In this document: one piece after another, positions 1-13,800 of the stretch | Numbering within the stretch: the stretch's first letter is position 1 | Layout: the number at the start of each line of letters is the position of its first letter | Assembly (NCBI RefSeq): GCF_020382885.2 | Contig: NC_058511.1 | Span: 4,929,501-4,993,500 of the forward strand | DNA: 64,000 nt | Direction: 5' to 3' | DNA from: Scatophagus argus | Lineage: Eukaryota > Chordata > Actinopteri > Scatophagidae | Program-made: the position numbers and the translations under genes | The notes under the pieces: generated by a model | What the model saw: the letters and a program-made list of their open reading frames with translations, nothing else | What the model was told of the DNA's origin: nothing | The model's database searches: none

Positions 1-2647
1 CTCGGTATGCTCTCTTAAATCTAAATGAATAACAAAAGGATCTGCCAGAGAGTGACGAATTCTGGCTCGACAACAAAACTCTTCTTAACCCACTTTCTCA
101 TGTTTGTCCAAAGCATCCAGATCACACTGAATAATAATACCACACAGCCAACTTCTCGCAAGGACAAACACACATTTGACTGTCAAAACTGTCCCATATT
201 TAAGATCCTGGCCTAAGCTGAATCATAACGTCATGCTTCCTCTTTGCTGCTGAAGCAGACCAGGACAAAATGAAATGATTAGCAGGCGGAGGAAGCGAGC
301 GGAGCGCCTGCTCCAGCGATGACATCGCTTCCACGGGAGATGTTAAAGCATTTGTGTTTTTGGTGAAAACATGAAGTCAGCTCTGTCAGCAGGTTATATA
401 TCACCTAATTTTGACAATAAAAAGTCAGCACACGGAGGAAAGGAAAGGAGGAGATGTGTGCAGTTGCATCTTCTCACCACAAAATTCAGAATGCGTGGAA
501 AACATCAATAGAAGAGAAAAAGCTTGAACCACAGTGAGCCACGAGCACATGATGAATTAATATACAGAAGAAGACTTAAAGAAAACTTAAAAAAGACCAG
601 AATTACCGCCGTGTGGTTACAGTTTACATTCATGGCTGTCCAGACTCATTTGATACTGTATTGTAAAGACTATTTTGTTTACTGAAAAGGAAATTATCTT
701 TATTCTGACATGTATGATTCCAGTGAGATGAAATGCTTCGGTTTTCATTTGTAGGTAGGCTGTCTGGTCTTTCATTAGGACCAAACGATGGGCTTATTAC
801 AGGCCTGTAGCACCAGACTTAGTTATTGATTGCTGTCAGGTTGTTCAGAGATTTTCAACAACTAGAACAAAGAAAAAGATTCTAAAATAGGCCTACGTTA
901 CCAACCCTACATTTAACTACGACTCCAAAGAGACATCTCGGTAAGAAAAATCCCATCACAAGGCTTAAAATTCAGCTTAACATTTGGCTAAAGGTTACAC
1001 TTTTTAGAAAACTTATGACACAATCTGCAGTCTAAAGCAATCCAACAAATTGCTGGATTCTGGTTCATTTTGTACAAATTCAGAAAGCATGGGATGTTTT
1101 GTTCCCAGCTGCAATGAGTGTTTTTAATTTGCTGCAGCTCTAAATTGATTTGATTTGCACCTCTAACTGGCTTCCTCTCCATAATAACACGAGGCTCATG
1201 GTCACTATGGTATCTGGAGCCATCGGTCTCACCAGAGTGACGGAAAAAAACAATGTGAATTCTCAGAAAGGAAACTGGGATGATTCAAAGTGGTGGCAGT
1301 CAGACTCTGTACGACACTGTTTGTCGTTTTAAGAAGCTGCCCCTCCTGCTTCACAGTTCTTTCTCTTGTTAATCGGGTGCAGATTTGGTTTCCTAAGCAT
1401 GTGAGCGGATCATTTTTAAAACTGAGCAGATTTCACCTTACGTGACTCCAGGTTTGCTCTCATCTCTGGTTATCAGGTGTCAGCATCTGTCAGCTTTCAG
1501 GTTTTGGGGGGGTTGTTTTGTATTCTGTCCTCACACCTGAGAAAAATTACAATCTTTCAGCAGTTTGCTTGAAAGAGACCACGTGTATCCAACTTCACCT
1601 GAGTTTGAATTACAAAATGGAACCTTTTGTTGAAGAAGTACTTTAGAGATTAAATGAACTTCTACAAAAGCAGAGGGACATAATGCTGGTAAAGCTGACT
1701 GGTCTTAAAGCCATTCGCTCCATTCAAGGGTATATAATTCACACCGCTAACTCGATCCTCACCCCGACTGTCCATAAAAATGTACATCAAAAGGAAAAAG
1801 TGACAGCATAAATTTAAAAAAAAAAAAAAAAAAAAAGCAGATTAACACGTCAAATTTCTCAGTTGACCTCAGTCCAGCTGTGGCACTTCATAAAGGGACT
1901 GTTTCCGTAGCCACAAAGTTTGTGAGCAACACCAGACACGGATGTTGTTGTCATGCACTCCCCACTTCTATTTAGGACAAAAACCAACCAGCCATTATCA
2001 TACGATGTCTCCATGAAATCATATGCTGTTCAGATTCCTGGTGAGACCCATACCACTATGTGGGTCACAGTCTCCAAACCAAACGGTTCAGAAAGACTCT
2101 CAGTTATCCGCGATGGTGTCATGGCTGCCGGCGACACACACGAACTGTGTTCACAAAGGACCACACAAACACAAACAGCGAGGGATCCTGCCAAATTCAT
2201 AGTGAAAGCAGATGGATTCTGATATCATTTTGAAAACAATTACAGCTTCACCTCATAAATAACTGACTCAAAATGTATTCACATTTTTAATGCGGAATAG
2301 TCAGGGCTTTCGTTCATTTTCACAATTTTTTCCTCACCTCCGTCAGACAAGCTTCATGCCCTATTGGCATGGAATTTATGTGATTAGTGCCACCTACTGA
2401 AAAATGTTTTATCACTCCGGCTGATTTGTGTTCCCTTTATTGACTCTACAGGTTTCCATCACCAAGTGCGACTGTCCGAGTTGTCGACACAAGTGTTCGC
2501 AGGACGGCGGCGAAGTGTTCAGTGAAAATAAATACAGAAACCTTATGCAAAGAGACCATTTGGACTTAAATCTGGAAGAGAGGATTACACTACACTGTTT
2601 ATATTATACAAGCAACTGATTGGATCTACAGTCAATACCAGATAGAG
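1..2647. other. Non-coding sequence, nothing recognised
   Basis: Only short chance frames are present. The single obvious simple feature is an A-run at about 1817-1836. No splice-bounded exon or known repeat was recognised. Confidence 0.5.
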
Positions 2648-2940
2648 CTGGTTGGTCGAATAATAGACTGACAGATGCCCGTAATTTTGTTAATCGATTA
2701 ATTATTTCAGCCATTTTTCAAGCAAAAGTGTCAAACATCTGCTGGTTCCATCTGCTTGAACGGGAGGATTTGCCACTTTTTTGTCAGGTTTGATAGTGAA
2801 TGAAGAGTCTTTGGTGTTTTGGTTGGGCAAAAGAAGCAATTTGAGGGTGCCAGTTTGTGATGAGCAATTTTACATTGGACATTTTACAGACTTAATGATT
2901 AATTAATTGTGGGAAAAAATCAGCAGCAGCAGCCCTAACA
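2648..2940. repeat. Degenerate copy of a teleost interspersed repeat (TCGATTAAT-rich)
   Basis: Starts GGTTGGTCGAATAATAGACT, includes AATCGATTAATTATTTCAGCC and ends near TTAATGATTAATTAATTG and CAGCAGCAGCAGCCCTAA. I recognise the pattern of a common teleost repeat with TCGATTAAT-type ends and an AATCGTTAGTTGCAGCC-type tail. Class is not certain. Confidence 0.5.
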
Positions 2941-3367
2941 CCAGGGGCTCAATAATCTCTTCACATGGCACCAGCAGATTTTTGGATTTAGAGTCTTGAT
3001 TGGTTGGGTACAAAAAGTACCAAATGTACCTAAACAGTTGGGAGAATATCAAGTTCTTCTTCAAAAAAGACCAAAAAGCCTAATTTTAAAGCCCAAACTA
3101 CACCAGACATTCCCAACAGATCTCTAGTTTCCTTTTCTTTATTAGGAAAATATTTGTCTCTAATTCAGGCATCTGAACTGGATCTCAAGGCTGGAGAGTG
3201 ACTGGGGATCAGGCTGTAAGCAGTGACTGTGATTGTTTCACTGCTGATTGCTCTGTGGTTTATTTCCCGATTCCTGAAAATCCCAAATAATTAAACAGTT
3301 CAAACACAGACATGTAACACATCCTGGTTCTTGTGAGTATTTCATTCTCAAAATTAGAGCCGAATTA

Positions 3368-3658
3368 GTCAGTTAATTTATTCATCTGTCAACCTTGAAT
3401 TATCTTGATAGTTGATAGTCAATTGAATAATTTTTAAAGCACAAAGGTGAAACAGTTTGTTGTGATGACTATGGCATATATGACAGTAAACTGAGCATCT
3501 TGGACACTTGGACTTTGGATCACTTTGGTCTCTGGGAAAGGAAAAATGGGCCTTAATAACTGTTTCCAAACATTTTATAGACAAAATGATTAAATGACTA
3601 ATTTGAGTAAATAACTGACACTCTAATCAGTAATGAAAATAATCATTAGTCTTTAGTC
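3368..3658. repeat. Second degenerate copy of the same TCGATTAAT-type repeat
   Basis: Contains TATGACAGTAAACTGAGCAT, CTTTGGTCTCTGGGAAAGG, CATTTTATAGACAAAATGAT and the tail AATGAAAATAATCATTAG, in the order found in that family. It lies 430 bp from the first copy and directly beside Tc1 copy 1, forming a small repeat cluster. Confidence 0.55.
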
Positions 3659-3723
3659 ATTAATTAAAATATTTTATCTTATCAGGAATGTGCTGGAGAA
3701 CTGTGAAAAAGAGCTTGAAATTC

Positions 3724-4255
3724 ACCACATAGACAAAAGTATTGGGACATACCTCTTTATTATTGAATCCAGGTGTTGTATGAGGCTGTTTATCAGTGAT
3801 TGGGCTCGGCCCCTGACTTCCAGTGAAGAGAAATCTTAATGCTTCAGCACACCAAGACATTTTGGACAATGCGATGCTTCCAACAGTTTGTTGAAGGCCC
3901 TTTTCTATTCCAGCATGACTGTGCCCCAGTGCACAAAGCAAAGCTCCATAAAGACATGGTTGGATGAGTTTGGTGAGAGGGAACTTGACTGGTCCACACA
4001 GAGTCCTGACCTTAACCCCATCCAACACCTTTGGGATGAACTGGAACAGAGATTGTGAACCAGACCTTTTGGTCCAACATCAGTGTGTGACCTCACAAAT
4101 GCTCTGCTGCATGAATGGCCTAAAATTCCCAGAGAAACCCTCCAGCATGTTGTGGAAAGCCTTCACAGAAGAGTGGAAGCTGTTAGAGCTGCAAAGCTGT
4201 CTGTGTGTTTAGAAAGTGATGTCATTGAAGTCCCTGTTGGTGTGATGGTTGATTT
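3724..4255 (+). mobile_element. Internally deleted Tc1/mariner copy 1
   Basis: The left end carries CACATAGACAAAAGTATTGG, matching in inverted form the right end of the second copy near 10.8 kb. The interior is the 3' part of a Tc1-like transposase read on the plus strand, including a stretch equivalent to SPDLNPIQHLWDELE. The 5' half of the gene is gone, and the right inverted repeat is not recognisable. Stops and frame changes make it a dead relic. Confidence 0.8.
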
Positions 4256-7200
4256 CTGTGTCTCTAAAATGTATATTGGGTGTATTTATAAACTCTCTGT
4301 TGGTTGTAAAGCCAATGAGGGCTCTGCTGCTCAGTGTTAAACATCATAACCAACAGTGCGGAGTCACTGTGAGGAGTGGTGAATAACAGGCCTCGCTGTC
4401 TGTGTGGGTCACGACTGCGGCTGAGGGAATGTGAGCGAATGAGGGAACGAGTGGAAGAGGAGGTCTGCCTGTCGGACCGTCAGCCAAACCACAGCTGGCC
4501 GGATTACAAGAGTGTGGATTAGAGGCCAGAGGTTGGTATAAGGATGTGGATCCCACCGACGTAGGAACACTCACGCACACACACAAACAGATCAAGCATT
4601 ATTAAAGCATCAGCTCCAAACTGCTAAGGTGGTCACATTGTGTTAAACTACAGATAAATCTAAGCGGCACTTTGTTGTTATTGCATTTCATGCGGCTTCT
4701 TTGCTGAGACATAATCAATGCACAGGAATGATCAGACTTTGAGCAGGTGTGTTTTCTCATTTCATTTTGGCAGACCTCACAAGCAGAGAGGCCAGGAAGT
4801 AACATCTAAATCACTGTGGACGAAACAACAATAACCAAAAAAAAAACAACAAACTACATTTTTATCTTGTTTTCTGTTGTTTTAACCTTCTCGTAAAGCA
4901 TAACCATTTTAAATGGAAGAATGAGAACAATCTGCAGATCACACGGTGCCTCGGGCCGCTGCTGGCAGGTTGTGAAAGCTGTATGCACGAAACAAGATAT
5001 GCTTTACAACTTGAGTCTTACTAAATCTAAGAGTTTCCACGTACCAAGACGAGATAGAATCAAAAAAGTCACTGATGCATGTTTAACATCAACACAACAA
5101 AGAAACTCTATATCTTAATGTGATTCATATGAACCCAAATCAAGTCCCAGTATGAGTTTTTAATAGAAATAAAATATCTGAAAAACAACCACACTGCAAT
5201 GCTGTATTTTCAGTATTTCTTGAATTTCCCTCAGGAATCTATCTATCTATCTATTTGCCTGGAAAGTCAGATTTTTCTAATCTCCCGGAGCACCTGAAAT
5301 GTACACACACACACATACACACACACTTCAGATGTGTCAGCCTGACACTGGTGTGACCTTCACTCTACCTTGGCTTAAACAGAGCTTTTATTGGACATCA
5401 GCGAGACACCGTCCTCTGATAGGCGAGTGATTTGGAGCAGATGCTGTCTTCACCCCCCTCCTCCAAGAATCTGACAGAGAAAATTAATTCATTTTTGTCG
5501 GCTGGCTCTGAATGCCCTTTCAACAGCAATTCAATTTGCACTTGACCAGGAATGCGATCCTTAGATCCACCAGAGCTGAGACTGCATTTCTTTTTCTTCT
5601 CCGGACTGACAGGTCAGCTCTGTGCTCACCACGAACGTTATGCATTACAATATATTAAGACAAAGGTGTCCACTTTCTGCCTTTGAGAGACAGGTAAAGT
5701 TTTAAGGACATTTCATTTTTTCCTCTTTCTGAATTGGCTCATGATTACATCAGCTGCTTTATCCATGAATAATATTTTCCATGAAGGTTATATCAAACCA
5801 GTATGTCATCACAGAGACATCAGTGCTGTGCTGGCTGGTAAAATCCAAACTCTGGAGTGATCAGCTTCTTCTCAGCTACTCCGGTTCCAGCTTTCATCAG
5901 AATCATTCACTGTTAAAGGTTAACAGGTGATGTTGAACTTACTGTTACACAGAACAGAGCACAGAAGTCTATGAATTAACACCTCTCAAAGGGAAACCAC
6001 GAGCACCTCGTGCCTGTGACGAAATATCAGGTGATCTAATTTTAATAATGTCACATTGTACTCAAGCTTCTTGTTTGTTGTGTTTCCATGAGCATTTGAA
6101 TTTCAGACCCGTCATTATGGTCAGCTGGATCCAGAACCGTTAATTGGATGCTGCCAAGTCTCGGCTTCCCCCACACAACCCACACACTCAGCGGGTAACT
6201 GTGACTTCATAACCACATGTATGAACGCAGTCGGCGAGAGGAAAACATCAACAAGGTTTACATAAACGTTTAATTGTTCATAGGGAATTCCCAAAAGCTA
6301 GTGCTCAGTGATGCAGTTTAGAAGTTAAGATGTGATCACGGGGAGGTGACCCTGGTGTACGTTTGTGACACGTGACTTTGTCTCTCTTTAAGTGTGATGC
6401 TCGAGGCAACAGAACTTTGGAGCTTCACTCGGCGTGAGTTTATATGCAAAGACATCCGTCACATCAGCTGGATTCATGAAGCTCAACTGCAATACAGAAG
6501 AAATCTTTTTTCAAGCTGGACAACACGGGCGCAATAGTGTCAGAAAATTCTCGTTTAGAGAAATAAGTGCTAGTTGATCTTCAGCTTACAGGGCGCTCGG
6601 CTGTAAACATGTTACTCCATTTATAACTTCATGCAGTGGCTGCATGAGTCATAATCCCGGCAAAATAAAATGCTGTTGAAACTTTTACTCTTTCTGAAAT
6701 ACTGACATATGTTGTTGATGCTCTCTGAGCTGTTTTATTAATTATGTGTTATTTTTGTAATTTTTATAGCAGTTTTAGTGTGGTTGGGCCTAATTGATAC
6801 GGTAAACAGTTAACTGAATGGCTGAATCCTTGATTTATTAAGGAACAATAAAACTGGAGAAGTGGAGACGTTAACCAAGTAAAACTGAAAGAAATATAAT
6901 CACTGATTCTCACTTTTCTGGGCCTCCTTCGTGAGTTATTGCTCAGGTCGGGCAGTTGAGTTGCCTGTGTGCTCGAGGCCGTCTTGATTTCATCATGACT
7001 TTGTGTCCACTTGTGGTTGATGCTGCCATGATAGCTACACAAACTGTAGGCCGCAGCTAACGGCAGCCAGGTTTCCTCCTCTCTACCCATCATTATTTCC
7101 GCCTTTACATTTCTCTATCCATTACTTTTCCCTTGCCAGAGAAGTTCCCATCTGGGCACGGCCAAGCTTTTCAAAATAGAAGCGTAAATGTAGCCGCGCA

Positions 7201-10200
7201 CCACCCAAAACCAGCAGCCAGCCAGTCGTCTCAGTGTCTTTCCACATATTTTACAGATTTTGCCCCCTGGCTTGATGTGGCCCTTAACAAGAGGGTGGTG
7301 GCACAGCACACCAAGACTTTTCCTGACAGGAGAGGGTTTATGGGATATGTGACCTTCAAGTAGAGAAACGATCGTGTTAGCAATCCCTCCGGAGCTACCA
7401 ATCATCTCAACTATTGTCTTACAGCATTTCTTTATTTAATGATTGATTTTTATTACTTTGTCACGATGACATGGTAAGCCATAAAAAAGTCTACAGCTGG
7501 TCTTAGTTTTCATTTTTAAAAGTATCAGTGACTTTACCAGTGCCTTCCAAAGGGAGCAGGAATCGTTGTCGTATCCCAGGAGTAACACAATGAACTCCAC
7601 TCATGCAGGGTGGTTTGATTACAAACGCATGGTGGCTCTGGAGTTACAAATGTGGTCTCACTGGCTTGTTGCATCATAACTTACACATACAGTGTGCCTT
7701 ATATACCCCGCTCTGGCTCATTCTCTCTGAGAATGAATCCTCCTGATTAACCTCTGTTCCAACTCCCTCAAAGTAAGGAGCTTATTGACAAAGACGTCTG
7801 AAAAACTGATAATGGCATGAGGCTGCTCCTCTGGACTGCTTCAAGAAATCCTGATGTTGTGCTGCGTGTCGTAAGTCTTATTGCCCAGGAACTCAAAGAA
7901 GACATGCGTTTGTGAGCTGCCTGCTGCCTGATTGCACAGAAGATCAGTATTTCTCAAATGATTGACTGTGAGGCAGGCAGGGTCTCAGATCATTTCACAT
8001 TTTCTTAAAGAACAAAATAAATCCAGGCTTGATTTAAAGTGTCTTAAAAGTTATTTCAAAGTGATGTCAAACTATCTTGGTAAACCCACCTTTACATCCA
8101 ACCCTGAAACTGTATGCATTAGTAAGACAAGATAAATCTTAAATTCACAGCAACAGTTTGCAGTTTTGAAAGAGATGATTGGCCATGCAAAGAATAGAAT
8201 CAGAAAACAAGAAAATAAATCAAAATATAGTATAAAATCTAAAAAGATAAAATATTTCTCAGTAATCAGTTTTGCTTTCAGCATCGCACGCCTCCCTCCT
8301 TACATGCAGCACCAGTCCACATCAGGTGTGAGAAAAGGCTTGGACAACCCCGTCTTTCTTCAGATGTCAAAGGTCACTGATTTAATCCGCCAGGAGACGA
8401 CTGCTCATCATTACAGCTCACAGTCCACAGGGTGCATGTCGCTAATCACCAGCTGATGAATGCTCGCCCGGGGTCACTCGGCAAGCTGCCTAATAACGCC
8501 TGTCTGCCGTCTGGTAACCCTCACAGATGAAAAGACTTTGGTGGATGATGCTCCCTGACTGACGGCTGAGGTCAAACTCCTCCCGAAAAGTCCCCTTGGT
8601 CAGCTGTCTGGATCTCAAGGGGGAGACTGTCTCACTCAGCTGCTGATGTGCTGGAATATAATGACCTCCAGTCTGAGCTAATATTTGACCAGGAACCAAA
8701 ATTCTCCTCTCATGTTGAAATGTGTGGCATCCCTGTCAGTCACCTCATGCTAGCTAATTAGCTTTAAGAGTTCATTATGCTATGGAATCTCCTAATATGA
8801 AACTATTATGAATTTGATGACCAGTATTTATATCTACAAACAACCAGAAATGAACAACATGTGAGACTGATGTTTCATTAAAGAGATGATGATACTTACG
8901 TTTTTTCAGCTAAAAAGAAGACGAGGTAGTTATGTTTCAGGAGTGCAGTTCTTTCTCATGATTTTACATGAGTTTTGGGTATTTTTGTGCTGTTACAGCT
9001 ACTTGATTGTCCAGTGAAGCTTTAATGAAGAGCTTTTTCATCTTAAAGCACAGTTCACTGCCAGAATCTTGAATATTAGAGTGAAAAGAGCTATGATAGA
9101 CTAAATCCTGTTTGAAAAACGTGGGTAACCAGTATTTTACAAATATAAACCCAGAAAAGCTGACATGGATTTACTCTGCGGAAACATTCAGACAGAACGT
9201 TTCTTTTTCATTTTTTGACAGATCATCGCAGACATCTCTCAGCCTACATCCTGTACCACTTCCCTCCTATGTGATGTGTTTGTGAAACGAGAGCAGAAAT
9301 GACAACCGTGCAAGCTGAACATCACAGCATGTACCTGTGGAGAAGGTCTCGGCAGGTTTGAAAACACTCGTGGCCCTGCACCGGCTCCTGCAGAGCGGAG
9401 GGGCCACAGGCCGGGCCGTGTTGTTACTGCAGCTGCAGCCAGACATTTCCTGGACGTCCTGCACGTGCCGTGGAAAAACACGTCGCTGTCCGCTTCCAAC
9501 GCGAAATCCACTGCCCTTTACCAATCCACAAAAGAATGTGAGTGACGCATTAAAATCACAAAATTAACAGACATTCCTGAAAATGAATGGAAAAGCAATA
9601 AAACGTGGACATGAGAGAATACGAGCTGCAAGATGTTTTCAATTTTGAAGGTTGGTCACATGATGACCACAATGGAAAAATAAGATTCAGTGTTGTGCCT
9701 TTATTGTTTTATTACATTTGTTTTGTCTTTAAATAGAACACCTGGGCAAATTACGGGGCATCACAGTGGATATTTACATTCAGTGTGAGTGTGAGTATTC
9801 AGTCTTTACCAATACTTTGATGATCTGAATTGTTATGTAAATACCCCCAAATTATCTTAATCAGATCAAGATTTTAACCACAGCTGGAGCCCATTGCGGT
9901 TAACGAACCATCTTTTCCTTCACTGTCTTTTACTTCAGAAAGATTATTATTTTTTTTTTCAAACTGTGTCTGTCAAAGAGGACCAGACATATAACCATGA
10001 ATGTTCTCGATGCAAACAACAACTACCTGTAGTGACAATTTGTATATCAAATATTCTAGTAAATGAATCCAGATGAAATCAACTCATCACGGTTTCAACA
10101 ATTTTGCCCAAAGCAGCTCTGCAAACAGAATCCCTTAAACCATCTGCTGTGTTGTAATGTGTGTACTGTACTGTACACATTCAGGCCACACCACCAACTG

Positions 10201-10299
10201 TAGAAAAGGAACTCTGCTTAAACTTGCAGCAACTAATTTTTCAGTCAATGAAAGGGGCACAAAACCAAAACATTAATCTGATGTTATAAAGTATCTTTT
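4256..10299. other. Non-coding sequence between the two Tc1 copies
   Basis: Apart from the short LINE tail at 5218-5257 and a short CA tract near 5302-5327, I see no gene. Frames at 7115-7405 and 9239-9567 are open on both strands, but their peptides match no family I know and have no paired splice sites. 9340-9500 is somewhat GC-richer than its surroundings. Confidence 0.45.
5218..5257 (+). repeat. LINE 3' tail remnant with ATCT repeat
   Basis: CTTGAATTTCCCTCAGGAAT leads straight into ATCT repeats. It is a short version of the 3' end also seen at 15.65 and 37.6 kb. Confidence 0.5.
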
Positions 10300-10832
10300 T
10301 TAAACAAAAGTATCGGTGTGGGGCTGTTTTTCAGGGGTTGCTTTACACCCCTGAATTCCACTGAAGAGAAATGTTAATGCTTCAGCTTACCAAGACATTT
10401 TGGACAATGATATGCTTCCAACTTTGTGGCAACAGTTTGTTGAAGGCCCTTTTCTATTCCAGCATGACTGTGCCCCAGTGCACAAAGCAAAGCTCCATAA
10501 AGACATGGCTGGATGAGTTTGGTGTGGAAGAACTTGACTGGTCCACACAGAGTCCTGACCTCAACCCCATCCAACACCTTTGGGATGAACTGGAAAAGAG
10601 ATTGTGAACCAGGCCTTTTGGTCCAACATCAGTGTCTGACCTCACAAATGCTCTGCTGCATGAATGGCCTAAAATTCCCACAGAAACACTCCAACATGTT
10701 GTGGAAAGCCTTCAGAAGAGTGGAAGCTGTTAGAGCTGCAAAGCTGTCTGTGTGTTTAGAATGTGATGTCATTAAATTCCCTTTTGGCAAAATGGTTGAG
10801 TGTCCCATTACTTTTGTCCACATAGTTTATAT
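10300..10832 (+). mobile_element. Internally deleted Tc1/mariner copy 2
   Basis: Same body as the copy at 3.7 kb. The frame at 10371-10607 gives TWLDEFGVEELDWSTQSPDL then NPIQHLWDELE, the DDE block around the third catalytic residue. The preceding HDCAPVH-type motif is in another frame, so the reading frame is broken. The right end, CCATTACTTTTGTCCACATA, is the inverted-repeat terminus; the left terminus is eroded at ACAAAAGTATCGG. Confidence 0.82.
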
Positions 10833-13800
10833 GTATTTGTCACATCTGCATCAGTTATATTGGGTGTTTAGTAGGAGAGATGATAAATGAAGCCACACCC
10901 ATCCCCTCTAAGCAGATGAGTGGCTATAGTAGAAGATCGTTCAGAAGGAGACCTTGCTCTGCTCAGACTCAGAAAACCTGAGAGGTGAGTTCTTCATTAA
11001 GGGCTAGTGTCTCTTAACCTCTTCTAAAGAGCTTTACAGGCATGTTAGTTCAAATAATATGGATGGTCTATCCACCGCTTTGTTCCAGTCCTTGTACATC
11101 TCATCTGGTTGTGAAAATAATTATACTTAATCATAAAATCATGGCAGTTTCATGTGTAGCTGGGGAGGTGCATGTCAGTGCGTGTGTTAAAGGGCACCAA
11201 ACCAAATTAGTAACGTCAGTCCAACTTTGGCCTGATTCAATGTAGAGGTGCCAAAAATTAAAATATTGGCAAATTGATGTTGGTTCAGTGCTGGCTCAAG
11301 CACACAGGCTCACCAGGCAGGTTTGTCTTTTGTCAGAGATGCAGAGACCACACCAATCCCAGCAGCACGTCCCTGACCTCTCTTAAAGATGCGGTTGCAA
11401 CATAATGTACCCTCGTCTGCTGTTTTTGAAGGCTGAACGGAAAACCCTCCCTGACCTTGAAGATACATATTGAAATGGTTTCTGCGCTATGAGGTATTTT
11501 TCCTGAAACATAATCTCACAGAAAGCCTGGTGGAGGGCACAGCGAGGTACCGTGTGGCACAGTGGCACAAATGAGTCTTTGTGTTGCCTTGTGGCTCTTA
11601 CATCATCTCCAGACTCCAGCTCCAGGGCTGACTGCTGGAAGGTTTGCTGGGAGATCCCCATGGTACACTTGACCCTGCGCTGAACCCATCTGATTTTTAT
11701 CTTTTTCACAGAAGCTGCCGTCCACAGCCATCACAACCTTATATTTTTCCCATGCAAGGTTTTCCAGGTTCTGTCAGGCGCCTCGGCTGAGGTCTCACCT
11801 CCCTGTCCTCAGTCGGTCTCTGAACCTTGCTGCTTTGGATCAAGAGCTGGAGGGAGCTGAGCCTTGCTAGCTGGCAGGTCAATGGTCCCAGTGTTGCTGC
11901 ACAACAGTATGGCTGCTGCTGCTCCGTCTCACCCTGCCTGCCTGCCTGCCTGCCCGCCTGAGCTCAGCTTTTCCAGCCGTAACTCATTCCTGCTAATTAG
12001 GACGAGGGCTCTTGCAGATTCGCGAGAGAACCACTTTCACATGGGAAGCCCTTCGTTTGTTTCCACCCCCCCTGTGCCCAGGCACAAGTCAGCAGTGTTA
12101 TGAGACAAGGCTGTGACTGTGAAAAACATACAGATGAGAAAAATCTTCTTTGCTGAGATCACCTTCGCTTGGCAAAAAAATGTTCCCCTCACGTGAGGGC
12201 TGCTAAGCCAAATGCATAAACATAAACAATTGATGGAAACACTTATGAGCTGCTCATCCTTCATCCAACAAATGCTTTTATTTGATCTGTCTTGACACAG
12301 AAAAACTACTGTGTGAACTATTTTCCTAAACCACAGAAGCTCCAAAACAAGGTTCTGTTGATCAAAACCAAACTTGTTATAACTCACTGACGTGTTGGCT
12401 GTGACATTAATGACTCATCAATTCCAAATCTACACTGAGCCTGGTCATTACTGAATGGTGAAAAGCCTGTGGCAGGACCTCGTGAGGCTCAGGTGATCTT
12501 CACTTATGTCTTTGTACAACACAGCTAGCTCGACTGTGGTGTTAATCACTATCTGCTTTACTTTGAGTTGTGTTTGGTGAATGGATTCAACATTAGCTCT
12601 CTTTACTGATCTCTGCCAGCTCCCTTTTAGCTGCTAAACGCTCCACCATTTTTCACCAAATAGTTGTAAACTTTGTCCGCTGTTTGGGGCTGGACACGTA
12701 GTGCACAGCGGCGTTACCTGAGCGTTCAAAAACAGCTGTCTGTTGAGCTGAGAAACAGTAAAGTACAAGGCAGTAAAACTGAAAGCTAAAAGGTGCTAAA
12801 ATGTTCCACAGAGCTGAGGTGGTCTGCAGAGCTGATTCTCTGCGTGTGCACCACAACAGGAAACATTGTTTACACAAACGCGTGGACGTGTGAAAGTGAT
12901 GAATTTGGTGTCCCCATGTAGTTGCATAAAGACACTGCGGTAAACAACAATGCATCCTCGCCATTCAAGAGTTCAATCACTGACTGTATGTGGAAACTGA
13001 AAACTCGAAATTTTCAACTAAATTTTTCCCAAACTTTGTTTCTGTCATTTTAGGTAGTTCTGTATGTTCAAATGTTTTCTGATAAGTTTGGTTTTAATCA
13101 GTTATCTGATGTCATAAACAAGGGGGTGAACGGTCAGGCAGGTGCATGAGTGGGTGGGAACCTGATCCCATGGCAGCGCTTGTATCTGGGATATTTTGGC
13201 TTCATTTTTGTACAGTGGGAGGAAGTGGAGGTGTGTCGTCCATCTTTATATATGTCAGTGGGTTCTTAGAGACTTAGAGACACCATAGTTTGTGTGTGGA
13301 TTGTCTCATTTAGACAATTATGTCACCATAATAGTAATGGTGCAATCATATAATAATCCCAGACAGATTTTCATGGGTTTTCTTTTTAGGTATAATGCAT
13401 GACAAGAGTGTAACTTCAAACTTTTCTGCATCAAATACTACTGAGAACATAAATAGGCAAATAACACAGACATCTGCCGGTTACACTTTGATATAATTTG
13501 AAGTATTGATCAAATTCTCTACATTACTGTGTTAATACCAACAGCAACAAGTCTGTGACATCGTGCCCACCACCAACCTTTATTTTAACATGCCACAAAA
13601 TGCAAGTTTTCAAGCTGATAAAACTGCACCTTGGTGGGAGCAACACTCAGCCCCGACAATGAGAATCTGAGAGCCATTGTGCATGCTTTTATAAGAGAAA
13701 CAGTAAACTGTGTGGCAGTGAGGTGACTGGATGGAAATAACAGGAGGAACACACAGCCTGAACCACTGTGGGGAATGGAGAATGCTGGTAAACCAGAAAA

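Noticed and set aside
9239..9567. Overlapping ORFs on both strands in a GC-richer patch
   Set aside because: No recognisable domain and no flanking exon signals; compositional openness is enough to explain it.
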